This document shows, in pieces, positions 7,851-16,842 of a DNA stretch of 64,000 nucleotides. The notes under the pieces were generated by a model, which was given only the letters and a program-made list of their open reading frames with translations, made no database searches and was not told the origin of the DNA. Both the position numbers and the translations under genes were made by a program. Source of the DNA: Persicitalea sp963803495 (GTDB lineage: Bacteria; Bacteroidota; Bacteroidia; Cytophagales; Spirosomataceae); NCBI GenBank assembly GCA_963803495.1, contig CAWDMP010000002.1, forward strand, positions 3,658,001-3,722,000, written 5' to 3'. Every line of letters starts with the position of its first letter. Position 1 is the stretch's first letter.

Positions 7851-9263
7851 TTAAGAATGCTGGGCAGCCCCTTCGGTCGCCACGGGGTTGCCCTTTTTGG
7901 TCCATTCGTTCATACTGCCCGAAAAGTTTTTAACGTCCTGGAAGCCTTCCCGAACCAGTAGCGAATAGCCGATGGTGGCGCGGTCACCGCCCTGACAATA
8001 AACGACCACGGGTTCCTCACGGTTGATTTTGTCGAAGTTTTCGGGCAGCGTACCGATGAAGATATTCTTCGCCCCCTCGACGTGTCCGCTCTTATACTCG
8101 GATTCGCCCCGCAAATCTACCACCTGCACGTCGTCGCGCTGACGGTAATCCTTAAAGGTGTCCAGGTCGATGACGTCGGCTTTTTGTAAATCAGTATCCA
8201 GTACCCTTATATCTTCGATGTACCCATAGACATTGTCCAGCCCGATGCGCATCAGTTTGCGGGTCAGGTCTTCGATTTTGTCATCGGCGGCTACCAGCAT
8301 AAAAGGCTTATCGTAGTCGATGAACCAGCCCATCCAGGTAGCAAAAGATTTATTATTCTGTATGTTGATGCTGCCGGGCAGGAATCCTTTGGCAAAAGCC
8401 GCTTTATCTCTTGTGTCGATCAGTTTTACGCCCCGGTCGAGGGCTTCCTGCGCCTCCCTGGGCGTGAGCTTTTTCTGAACGGGTACTTCCGTGAGCAGGG
8501 GACGCTCCTCTTTGTTTAGTTTTTTCATCATGGCGAAGTACTTCGGCGGTTCCGGCTGGTCGGACAGCAGTTCTTTGGCGAAGCCTTCGGGATCTTTCTC
8601 GAAGTCGAAGGCCCAGTTTCTGATTTTTTCGTAGCCCACCGTCGAGCTGGGTACCGAACCCAATGCCTTGCCGCAAGCCGAACCCGCCCCGTGACCCGGC
8701 CACACTTGTACATAAGCGGGCAGAGACGTAAACTTCTGCAAAGACTGGAACATCTCCTGCGCCCCGGCATCCTGAGTACCTGCCATGCCAGCGGCTTTTT
8801 CGAGCAAATCGGGACGGCCCACATCGCCCACGAACACAAAGTCGCCGGTGAATACCATGACGGCAACCGAAGAAGCGGGGTTGTCGGTCAGCAGAAAACT
8901 GATGCTTTCCGGCGTGTGGCCCGGCGTGTGCACGACTTCCAGCGTCAGGTTGCCCACCTCGATTTTATCGCCCTGCACCAGTCCGTGGTGCGGAAACGCG
9001 TACTGCCAATCAGGGCCGCCTTCGTCCGATAGGTACAGGGCGGCGTCGGTGAGCGCCTCCAGTTCCCGCGATCCCGACAGGAAGTCGGCGTGAATGTGGG
9101 TTTCGGCGATGTGGGTGATGCGAAGTCCGTTCTGGCTAGCCAGGTCGAGGTAGGTATCCACATCGCGCTTGGGGTCGATCACGATGGATTCGCCCGTCTT
9201 CTGGCAGCCCACCAGATAGCTGGACTGCGCCAGCGTCTTATCGAAAATGTGTTTGAAGAACAT
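7851..9263 (-). CDS. Persulfide dioxygenase-like MBL hydrolase fused to two rhodanese domains
   Basis: A 470-residue soluble protein. Residues 1-240 form an ETHE1-like metallo-beta-lactamase domain with THIHADFLSG replacing the usual THxHADH, and HTPGHTPESISF and PGHGAGSACG as further metal ligands. Two rhodanese domains follow. The first (about 265-350) lacks the active Cys (MLVAADDK at that place). The second (about 365-460) keeps it in VVYCQGGDRATIG. This matches CstB/BLH-type enzymes that oxidise persulfide sulfur to sulfite or thiosulfate. The TSUP exporter lies upstream and YeeE/YedE proteins downstream, which completes a sulfide/persulfide detoxification cluster. Confidence 0.92.
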   Translation of the reverse strand: MFFKHIFDKTLAQSSYLVGCQKTGESIVIDPKRDVDTYLDLASQNGLRITHIAETHIHADFLSGSRELEALTDAALYLSDEGGPDWQYAFPHHGLVQGDKIEVGNLTLEVVHTPGHTPESISFLLTDNPASSVAVMVFTGDFVFVGDVGRPDLLEKAAGMAGTQDAGAQEMFQSLQKFTSLPAYVQVWPGHGAGSACGKALGSVPSSTVGYEKIRNWAFDFEKDPEGFAKELLSDQPEPPKYFAMMKKLNKEERPLLTEVPVQKKLTPREAQEALDRGVKLIDTRDKAAFAKGFLPGSINIQNNKSFATWMGWFIDYDKPFMLVAADDKIEDLTRKLMRIGLDNVYGYIEDIRVLDTDLQKADVIDLDTFKDYRQRDDVQVVDLRGESEYKSGHVEGAKNIFIGTLPENFDKINREEPVVVYCQGGDRATIGYSLLVREGFQDVKNFSGSMNEWTKKGNPVATEGAAQHS

Positions 9264-9338
9264 GAGATGATTGGATTTTTTAGTTTGAAAATAAATAAAG
9301 TCGAACGGTGTATGTCGACAAGAAATCGGTTCGATACG

Positions 9339-10143
9339 CTATCCTAAAAATTCGTAGCCAATAATGAACACGGCCATCCCCAGGACAAACCAACCGAATG
9401 CTTTCTTCAAGTTTCTCACCGGAGATGTACCTGGCCAGGTAGGTGCCCAGGAAAATCCCGAGTACCGACAGGGTCGTGAAGGTGAGCAGAAACGGCCAGT
9501 CCAGCTTCATCGTCGTGTCATCGCCGAGCAGACCGACGAGTGAATTGGCCGCAATGATGAGCAGGGAAGTACCTACTGCCTTTTTCATGGGCAGACGGGC
9601 CAGCAGTACCAGTGCCGGGATGATCAAAAAACCACCCCCCGCGCCCACAATGCCCGTTAGCGCCCCGACGAGCAGCCCCTGGGCGGCGATAAGCGGAAGA
9701 TTGAAACCGGGTGCTTCATCGGGGGTGTCGGTACCCGACCGCTTGTCGCGTATCATGCTGAAGGCAGCCGCCAGCATGATGAGGGCGAAGAATACCATCA
9801 CCGCCGCATCTTTGGAAATGCTGAGGGTATCGGTAAGTACTATCTGGTCGGGAATGGCGGGAAGAAGGTACCTCCGGGTCAGGAAAACCGACAGGAATGA
9901 GGGAATGGCAAAAACAGCCGCCGCCCGGAAATCGACCTGCCGCTGGCGCATGTTGTTGATTGCGCCCACCAACGAGGTAGTACCCACCACGAAAAGCGAA
10001 TACGCCGTGGACAGCACCGGATTCACCCCCAGCAGGTACACCAGCACGGGCAGGGTCAGGATGCTGCCGCCGCCCCCGATAAGTCCCAGGCTCACCCCGA
10101 TCAGGATGGAGGCCGAAAAACCGGCTATTTGTAAGTAGGTCAT
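9339..10143 (-). CDS. TSUP (TauE/SafE) family sulfite/sulfonate exporter, C-terminal frameshift
   Basis: An inner-membrane transporter of about 267 residues with 7-8 helices. The TSUP repeats are visible as LGLIGGGGSILTLPVLVYLL near residue 20 and TGIVGAGGGFLIIPALVLLA near residue 165. It probably exports the sulfite made by the neighbouring dioxygenase. The last 23 codons are out of frame. Dropping the base at about 9408 gives EKLKKAFGWFVLGMAVFIIG and a stop at 9339, which is the normal family ending; the uncorrected frame would run to 9280 with an unrelated tail. It is preceded by an operator-like palindrome at 10188-10211. Confidence 0.88.
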
Positions 10144-10187
10144 ACTTCACTTGAATTTTAAGCAAAGTACGTCTACTCATCAGAGAA

Positions 10188-10211
10188 CTTCCGTGACAAT
10201 TGTTACAGAAG
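10188..10211. promoter_or_regulatory. 24-bp palindrome, candidate Crp/Fnr-type operator of the sulfur cluster
   Basis: A 24-bp dyad centred on CAATTG matches its reverse complement at 10 of 12 positions per half (outer CTTC/GAAG, inner GTnACAATTGTnAC). It is 45 bp upstream of the exporter start and 12 bp after the stop of the Crp/Fnr gene. The dyad length and GTnAC-type half-sites fit a Crp/Fnr dimer. Binding is inferred, not shown. Confidence 0.55.
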
Positions 10212-10222
10212 CAAGAAAAAAA

Positions 10223-10858
10223 TCAAAGGATGGCAATTTTATTCCGCATCAACTTGACTTGCCCGCTTTTCTCCATCTGTTTCAGCAGCCGGGAAATCAC
10301 CTCGCGGGAGGTGACCAATTCCTGGGCGATCTCGTCGTGCGTGATGGAAAGCACATCACACTGGCAACTGTCCGTTTTCTTTTTCAGGTACAGCAGCAGC
10401 CGTTCGTCCAGCTTATGGAAAAACATTTCATCGATGGTATGGAGCAGATTGTCGAACCGTTTTTGGTAAGTCTGGAAAACAAATTCTTTCCAGGTCGTGT
10501 AGCGGCACAGCCAATCGTCGACCTTCTGGACGGGAACCGCAATCAATTCGGTATCCTCCTCCACAATGGCCGTGATCTCACTCTTTCGGCTCCCCATCGA
10601 GCAGGTCAGCGACATGGCACAGGTTTCCACTCCATTGAGATAGTACAGCAGCGCCTCACGTCCCTCCTGGTCCGACCGCATGATTTTGACCGAACCCTTG
10701 ATGATGATGGGTACGGAGCTGATGTACTCGCCGGGGCGAATCAGGTACACGCCCTCGGTTACCACCTTGTGTGCGCCAACCTGGGCAATCTCTTCGAGCA
10801 GTTTAGGCTCAAACCGACCCTGCAGCGTTTCCTGTAAATAAGCGACCGTTAGCTTCAT
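10223..10858 (-). CDS. Crp/Fnr family transcriptional regulator
   Basis: A 211-residue regulator. Residues 15-125 are a cyclic-nucleotide-binding-like beta roll (YLIRPGEYISSVPIIIKGSVKI) without the Arg-Ser phosphate cassette of true cAMP receptors. Residues 145-205 carry the winged helix-turn-helix (THDEIAQELVTSREVISRLL). Five cysteines (80, 86, 118, 165, 167) include the pair C-x5-C in ETCAMSLTCSM and C-x-C in DSCQCD, which could respond to persulfide or redox state; this is inference. It is the first gene of the minus-strand sulfur cluster, with the palindrome directly after it. Confidence 0.9.
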   Translation of the reverse strand: MKLTVAYLQETLQGRFEPKLLEEIAQVGAHKVVTEGVYLIRPGEYISSVPIIIKGSVKIMRSDQEGREALLYYLNGVETCAMSLTCSMGSRKSEITAIVEEDTELIAVPVQKVDDWLCRYTTWKEFVFQTYQKRFDNLLHTIDEMFFHKLDERLLLYLKKKTDSCQCDVLSITHDEIAQELVTSREVISRLLKQMEKSGQVKLMRNKIAIL

Positions 10859-11106
10859 TGGATGGGGTTGGGCAAATAAGTGAATGCGTTTTCAACGTGG
10901 AATCGAACGAATTGGTTGCCGGGCGACCCATGCTTCGTCGGACTCTCGTCATGAAGGGAAGCGAAATTAAACTCCCGGTTTAGATTTTTATTTTTTGTTA
11001 AAGGGCTGCTGTACCAACATTCATTGATATAGCGTATATTGAAGTCAGTAGGGTAAGGACTTATTCATAAGGATTTTGTATCACAGGATCATTACTCAGC
11101 ATAATT

Positions 11107-12012
11107 ATGAAAACCTCATTCAAAGTACTATTCGCCGCCTTGGCAGCGCTCGCCCTGAACGCCTGCGCGACGCTGAACGTCCGCGAAATCAAGAACCTCG
11201 ACCGGGTGGCCTTCGCGCCGCTTCGGCTCGATCCCGATGTGGAGCCCGCTGATTTGAGGGTCGATGTGATCAGACAAACCACGCAGGTGGGTACCGGACA
11301 AAATACGCGAACGGTGGCCGTAGCTTACGATCCGATGGGTTTTAACCTGGGTAACGGTCTTTTTTACGATCTGAACGCAAATTTTGCTCTCCGCCTCGAC
11401 CATTTATTAGGCTTTGCCGATGAAGACAGCTTCACGCTTAGCAAGGCTACGGCCAACTCTTTCTTGAGCAACGGCCTTGAAGTGTACTCGCTGGCCAACG
11501 ATTCGCTGACCTTGACGCGGAATGGCCGCCGCCGCAGCCGGCCGCAGTATCACACCGAGGGTCCGGCGGACAGCCTGACCTATCGGCGGAAAAATAACTT
11601 CAAATACGTGATTGCGGAGCGGGATTCGGCGCTGGTACTTCGCAACCGAAGACGGGAAAAACAGACGATCGTCATGGAAGACGAAAACCACTACCATGTG
11701 CAGCGCTGGCTGTGGAAGGAGGATTTTTCGCAGCAGAGCAACGAGATTACCCTACATAACAGGTACCTGGTAGCGCTTAGCACCGATCAAAAAACGATGA
11801 CGGTCTATCGATTACGTCGCCGCGGCCGCCGGACTCCGCTCAGGACCATCGTGCGAAGCCAAAACAAGCTGTTCGTCTACGCCCGAAACTACCGGGGCCT
11901 GGCGCTGGAATTCGACGATCGTACCATGACGATCTATAATAATAAGACGCTGTTGTCCCGCTACGAACTGGAAATTCCAAAAAAGGCGCGTAGTACTGGT
12001 ACGACTCCTTAA
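11107..12012 (+). CDS. Hypothetical lipoprotein
   Basis: A 301-residue protein with a lipoprotein signal (MKTSFKVLFAALAALALNAC, lipidated Cys20). The mature part is rich in Arg and beta-strand-like segments, with several basic clusters (NGRRRSRP, RRKNN, LRRRGRRTP). The N-terminal 60 residues resemble a folded lead-in (LDRVAFAPLRLDPDVEP). The family is not recognised. About 250 bp of AT-rich DNA lies upstream, and threonine aldolase starts 38 bp downstream on the same strand, so the two may share a transcript. Confidence 0.75.
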   Translation: MKTSFKVLFAALAALALNACATLNVREIKNLDRVAFAPLRLDPDVEPADLRVDVIRQTTQVGTGQNTRTVAVAYDPMGFNLGNGLFYDLNANFALRLDHLLGFADEDSFTLSKATANSFLSNGLEVYSLANDSLTLTRNGRRRSRPQYHTEGPADSLTYRRKNNFKYVIAERDSALVLRNRRREKQTIVMEDENHYHVQRWLWKEDFSQQSNEITLHNRYLVALSTDQKTMTVYRLRRRGRRTPLRTIVRSQNKLFVYARNYRGLALEFDDRTMTIYNNKTLLSRYELEIPKKARSTGTTP

Positions 12013-12050
12013 CTTCGCGGCCTGATCTACCGCCAAGTCAACTTCCTGCT

Positions 12051-13068
12051 ATGCTCATTGATTTACGCTCCGATACCGTCACGCGGCCCACGCCCGCCAT
12101 GCGCGACGCCATGTGGTCGGCCCCCGTCGGCGACGACGTGCTGGGCGACGACCCGACCGTCCACGCCCTCGAAGAAAAAGCCACCCAACTGTTCGGTACC
12201 GAAGCGGCGCTGTTTTGCGCGTCGGGTACCATGACCAACCAACTCGCCATCCGGGTACACACGCAGCCCGGCAGCGACGTGATTTGTGATAAGCAGTCGC
12301 ACATTTATCTCTACGAAGGCGGCGGCATCATGCTCAACTCGCTGTCGTCGGTCAAGCTGCTCGACGGCGACCGGGGCCGCCTGACCGCCGCGCAGGTCGC
12401 CGAGGCCATCAGTCCCGACGACATCCACGCCACCGTCACGCGACTGGTGTCGCTCGAAAACACCATGAACAAGGGCGGTGGTAGCTACTACGATTTTGCC
12501 GAAATTCAGGCCATCCGCGACGTGTGCGACACGCACGGCATTCCGCTGCATCTCGACGGCGCGCGACTGTTCAATGCCCTCGTCGCAACGGGCGAAACGC
12601 CCGCGCAACACGGCGCGGCGTTCCACTCGCTAAGCGTATGTTTGTCCAAAGGCCTAGGCTGTCCGGTCGGCTCGCTGCTGCTGGGCGACGCGGCCTTTAT
12701 CAAGCAAGCGCGCCGCTTCCGCAAGGTGATGGGCGGCGGCTGGCGACAGGCGGGCTTTCTGGCCGCCGCCGGTATCTACGCCCTCGACCACCACGTCGAC
12801 CGCCTGGCCGAGGATCACAGCCGCGCCTGCGCCATCGGCGAGATGCTCCACCGCAAGGCCGAGGTAGTCGACATTTATCCCATCGATACCAACATCGTGA
12901 TTTTCCAACTACCCGACTCTATCCTGGCCGCCGATTACGTGCGGCGCCTGGACATGCTTCGTATTAAGGCGGTGGCTTTCGGCAAGCACCTCGTGCGTTT
13001 TGTGACGCATCATGGATTTTACGGACGAGCATTTGGGAGAATTGGAAGGACGGTTGGCGAAGGTATAG
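12051..13068 (+). CDS. ltaE: Low-specificity L-threonine aldolase, C-terminal frameshift
   Basis: A PLP-dependent fold type I enzyme of about 338 residues that cleaves threonine/allo-threonine to glycine and acetaldehyde. It starts MLIDLRSDTVTRPTPAMRDA, the family's hallmark. GDDVLGDDPTV follows, and the PLP lysine is in SVCLSKGLGCPVGS near residue 200. At 13008-13014 (ACGCATCATGGAT) the frame slips. In the next frame DFTDEHLGELEGRLAKV and a stop at 13066-13068 give the normal family ending, while the uncorrected frame runs on to 13211 with an unrelated tail. The active site is complete. Confidence 0.88.
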
Positions 13069-13120
13069 TCCTACGCGTTCACCGGGCTCATTTTCTTGTA
13101 TCCGTTATTCCTTGTTTCTG

Positions 13121-13150
13121 GCGGGCGGCTCCAAAGAGCCGTCCGCTTTT
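13121..13150 (+). terminator. Intrinsic terminator after threonine aldolase
   Basis: GCGGGCGGCT pairs with AGCCGTCCGC (with a G-T wobble) around a six-base loop and is followed by TTTTT. It lies 53 bp after the corrected aldolase stop, which also argues that the gene ends at 13068 rather than 13211. Confidence 0.8.
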
Positions 13151-13551
13151 TGCGTTTGTCGCTGTACCGTACGAGGTGGATGTGTGCCATGGTACCGCAT
13201 CGCCTAAGTAGTAAGCTTTAAAAACGTGGCTCCACAGTTGGCTTTACTACTGCAAGCTCAGAGCACTGCACACTCAGTATTTCACAGGTAAGCCAAGAAG
13301 TGCCAAAACCCAATAGCGGCCATTGAATTAGACTCAAATTACTTCAAATATTTTAGGCCATTCAGTGCTATCAGAGGGTTTTTTGAATAAAATTTAAAAA
13401 AACAATAAAAAGAAAGAGTATAAATATACCAGGCCTTATTTATGTAGTACCGGACCGGTATTGTATGTCGGATGGTGGGATTAACCTATTTATTTTCAAA
13501 TGCTTAGACCTTGTTTTCAACTCTTTTTCAACCTTTAACCTTTCTAACGCA
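13151..13551. other. AT-rich leader of SusCD locus 1 with a 13-bp palindrome
   Basis: About 400 bp have no gene. The DNA becomes very AT-rich at 13375-13435 and then holds the palindrome TACCGG-A-CCGGTA at 13448-13460, about 92 bp before the susC ATG. It is a candidate regulator site. No ECF sigma/FecR-type anti-sigma pair or hybrid sensor gene is nearby to explain control of this locus. No clear TAnnTTTG element was found at a convincing distance. Confidence 0.45.
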
Positions 13552-16500
13552 ATGAAACGTAAACTACCCCCTCTGGGAAAAAGGCGCTTTGCCGGAAATT
13601 GCTTGCTGGCGCCGTCCGCGCTTTTGCTGATGCTGGCAATGGCTCCTCACAGTTATGCCACCGAATCAGTGGGTAAAAACAACGACAACGCCGTTCATCT
13701 GGAAGCCCGCAAAGCCGAGAGAACCATCAACGGACGTATCACCGATTCGGAGACCGGGCAGGGGCTGCCCGGCGTCAACGTCGTGGTGAAAGGTACCAGC
13801 CAGGGTACTACCACCAATGAGCAGGGAAGCTACAGCCTGACGGTACCCGACAACGGGGCCACACTCGTGTACAGTTTTGTGGGGTACCTGAGCCAGGAGG
13901 TCGAGGTGGGTAACCGCTCGACGGTCAACCTGGTGATGGAAGCCGATACCAGGGTATTGAGCGAAGTCGTGGTCATTGGCTACGGTACTGCCAAGAAATC
14001 GGACTTGACTGGATCGGTGAGTTCGGTGAAAGAGGCCGAATTGAAGGAGCGTCCTGCACCTTCGCTCAACCAAATGATGGCTGGCCGGATGCCCGGAGTG
14101 CAGGTGAACACCAATTCGGGTCGTCCGGGTGGCCGCACCAACGTCAGAATTCGGGGATTCAGCTCCATCAACTCGTCGAATAACCCGCTTTATGTGGTGG
14201 ATGGCGTGATGCTGCCACAGGGCAACCTGTCGCAGTATAGCTCAGCTATCGACTACATCAACCCTAACGATATCGTGTCGGTGGAGGTACTGAAAGATGC
14301 TTCGTCCACCGCCATCTACGGTGCGCGTGGTGCTAACGGGGTAATTCTGGTAACGACTAAGAAAGGAAAAGCGGGCGAAAGCACCATCAGCTACAGTACC
14401 GACCTGAGCGTGTCTACTGTGGGGCCGGTCCGTCCTCAGGTGCTCAATGCGCAGCAGTACCTCGACGTGGAAGACCTGGCCTACGCCAACATCGCCAAAT
14501 ACGATCCGGCGGGCTGGGCCTCCGGCCGCTATAACAACCTGAACCCCATCACAAGGCGGCGGGCTTATAATGAAAGGTTTCCGGGTATATTCAGAGAAGA
14601 AAACGGTGAGTTCCTGCCCAACTACGACACTGACTGGTTTGAAGAAGCCACCCAAAATCGTCTCTCTCAAAATCACCAGTTGGGTTTTAGCGGCGGAAAC
14701 GAGCGCACGACTTATGCACTCTCACTCAACTTTCGTGATGAGCAGGGACTGATCAAGACTACCTTTCAAAAACGTTACGCCGCGCGCTTCAGCATTGACG
14801 ACCAAGTGAAAAAGTGGCTGAAAATAGGGGCGACGCTAAGCTACAACAATCAAAATGAACGCCTATCGGACGTGAACGACGCCGTGTCGCGCCAAATCGT
14901 AGAGGACTTTCCATTCCTGCCCGTGCGCTACGCCGATGGTTCCTTTGCCAACAACCGTGATTATCCACAGGCAGAGGGTACCTTCAGTTCAGTACACCGC
15001 CTCTTGGGTCGCCAGTACATCATGGCCACCCAGAACACCTTGGGTAGTTTATACGCCAATGTCACGCTGGCCCCCGGCCTGCAGTTCCGCTCTGTACTGG
15101 GTGCCAATGTCATCACGCAGGAGATCAACCAGGCCCAGACCCGTACTCTGGCGATTTCACAGTTCGGAACCGCCGAGAAAGTCAACAATAAGTCGACATT
15201 TTGGTCGTGGGAAAACTACCTTACCTACGACAAAACCTTCAACGAAATCCATACGATCAACGCTTTGGGGGGTATTTCATGGCAGGAGACCCAGAACACC
15301 GGACTACGGGCTTTCGTGCAGAACTTCGCCACCGATTTCTTCGGCTACGATAACCTGGGGGCTGGTGCCCAAAACCCGACGGTCGGCTCCAGCGCTTCGC
15401 GCTTCGCTTTTACTTCGTACTTCGGTCGTATCAACTATGGCTTGAAAAACAAGTACTTGCTGACCCTCACCGGCCGGGCAGACGGCTCGTCCAAATTCGG
15501 CGACAACAACAAGTTTTCGTTCTTTCCTTCGGGAGCGGTAGCCTGGCGGGTGTCCGAAGAGGATTTTATGAAGGGCAACCGGGTGATATCCAACCTAAAG
15601 ATACGTTCAAGCTACGGCGTGACGGGCAACTCGGAAATTCCACCTTATTCCTCGCTCTCACTGCTTAGCTCCAACTACGCCACCGTGTATGGCGACAACC
15701 GCATCGGCGGCACGGGAATCAACCGCTTGGCCAACCCCAACCTGCGCTGGGAGCGCACCGCCCAGACCGACGTTGGCCTTGAGGTAGGACTTTTCAAAGG
15801 CAGAATTTCGCTGGAAGCCGACTATTACTACCGCAAAACCACCGATATGCTACTCGACGCGCCGGTACCCCGCACAAGCGGCTACTCCGTGATACGCACC
15901 AACGTGGGTTCGATGGAAAACAAGGGCTTCGAGTTCGGCATCAATACCGTCAACATCGAGAAAGGTCGCTTTACCTGGACATCCAACCTCAACTGGTCTA
16001 TCAACCGCAACAAGGTACTCTCGCTGGCCACGCCTGCTGATATATTCGGCGTAGGAGGACCCAACTTCACCAACCCGACAAGCATCATCCGCGTAGGTGA
16101 GCCGGTCGGCTCTTTCTGGGGGCTGACCCGCGACGGGGTTTGGAGTGAAGCCGAGCGTGCCGAGGCAGCGGAGTTTCGCAGCTACCGCAACAACCTTACC
16201 GTGCTGCCCGGCGATGTCAAGTACCGCGACTTGAACGGCGATAAAGCCATCACCGATGCCGACCGCTCCATCATCGGCAACGGCAGTCCGCTTGGCTGGG
16301 GAACTGTCATCAACACCGTGCGATTCGGAAACTTCGATCTGATGCTCGACATACAGTTCTCTTACGGAAACGATGTACTCGACCTCACGCTACACCCCAG
16401 CGAAGACCGCCAGGCCATTGCCAACAGCTACACAACTGTACTGGATGCCTGGACACCCACCAATCAGGGATCGCAGGTAGCCGAAATCCGGGAAACCAGG

Positions 16501-16800
16501 GCGGGGTACGTGACCAACGTCGATACGCGCTGGGTATTCGACGGTTCATTCATCAGGGGCCGTAACCTGCTGCTGGGGTACAACCTGCCTGCCGACCTGA
16601 CGAGTAAGCTGAAAATGAACCGCGTCAGGCTTTATCTTTCTGCCCAGAACTTCTTTTTGCAGTCTAAATACCCGCACGGCGACCCTGAGGCTACGCCCAC
16701 CAACGGCAACGAGTCCAGCAACGTGTTCTCGCAGGGAATCATCTGGCACGGCTACCCCAAACCTACCATTTACATGGGCGGTGTTCAGATCACGCTTTAA
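13552..16800 (+). CDS. SusC/RagA family TonB-dependent outer-membrane receptor (locus 1)
   Basis: A 1082-residue outer-membrane receptor. The ATG at 13552 (MKRKLPPLGKRRF) begins the signal peptide; an upstream ATG at 13465 would add 29 unlikely residues. After the signal comes a carboxypeptidase-regulatory-like domain (INGRITDSETGQGLPGVNVV, about 75-150), then a TonB-box/plug (VLSEVVVIGYGTAKKSDLTG, the SusC signature), and a 22-strand barrel to the end. With the downstream SusD lipoprotein it would form the pedal-bin importer for a glycan or similar polymer. No hydrolase gene is next to the pair, so the ligand is unknown. The frame is intact. Confidence 0.95.
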   Translation: MKRKLPPLGKRRFAGNCLLAPSALLLMLAMAPHSYATESVGKNNDNAVHLEARKAERTINGRITDSETGQGLPGVNVVVKGTSQGTTTNEQGSYSLTVPDNGATLVYSFVGYLSQEVEVGNRSTVNLVMEADTRVLSEVVVIGYGTAKKSDLTGSVSSVKEAELKERPAPSLNQMMAGRMPGVQVNTNSGRPGGRTNVRIRGFSSINSSNNPLYVVDGVMLPQGNLSQYSSAIDYINPNDIVSVEVLKDASSTAIYGARGANGVILVTTKKGKAGESTISYSTDLSVSTVGPVRPQVLNAQQYLDVEDLAYANIAKYDPAGWASGRYNNLNPITRRRAYNERFPGIFREENGEFLPNYDTDWFEEATQNRLSQNHQLGFSGGNERTTYALSLNFRDEQGLIKTTFQKRYAARFSIDDQVKKWLKIGATLSYNNQNERLSDVNDAVSRQIVEDFPFLPVRYADGSFANNRDYPQAEGTFSSVHRLLGRQYIMATQNTLGSLYANVTLAPGLQFRSVLGANVITQEINQAQTRTLAISQFGTAEKVNNKSTFWSWENYLTYDKTFNEIHTINALGGISWQETQNTGLRAFVQNFATDFFGYDNLGAGAQNPTVGSSASRFAFTSYFGRINYGLKNKYLLTLTGRADGSSKFGDNNKFSFFPSGAVAWRVSEEDFMKGNRVISNLKIRSSYGVTGNSEIPPYSSLSLLSSNYATVYGDNRIGGTGINRLANPNLRWERTAQTDVGLEVGLFKGRISLEADYYYRKTTDMLLDAPVPRTSGYSVIRTNVGSMENKGFEFGINTVNIEKGRFTWTSNLNWSINRNKVLSLATPADIFGVGGPNFTNPTSIIRVGEPVGSFWGLTRDGVWSEAERAEAAEFRSYRNNLTVLPGDVKYRDLNGDKAITDADRSIIGNGSPLGWGTVINTVRFGNFDLMLDIQFSYGNDVLDLTLHPSEDRQAIANSYTTVLDAWTPTNQGSQVAEIRETRAGYVTNVDTRWVFDGSFIRGRNLLLGYNLPADLTSKLKMNRVRLYLSAQNFFLQSKYPHGDPEATPTNGNESSNVFSQGIIWHGYPKPTIYMGGVQITL

Positions 16801-16842
16801 TTCAACCGGACCATAGACAAAACCTAAAATCTCATACCTATC

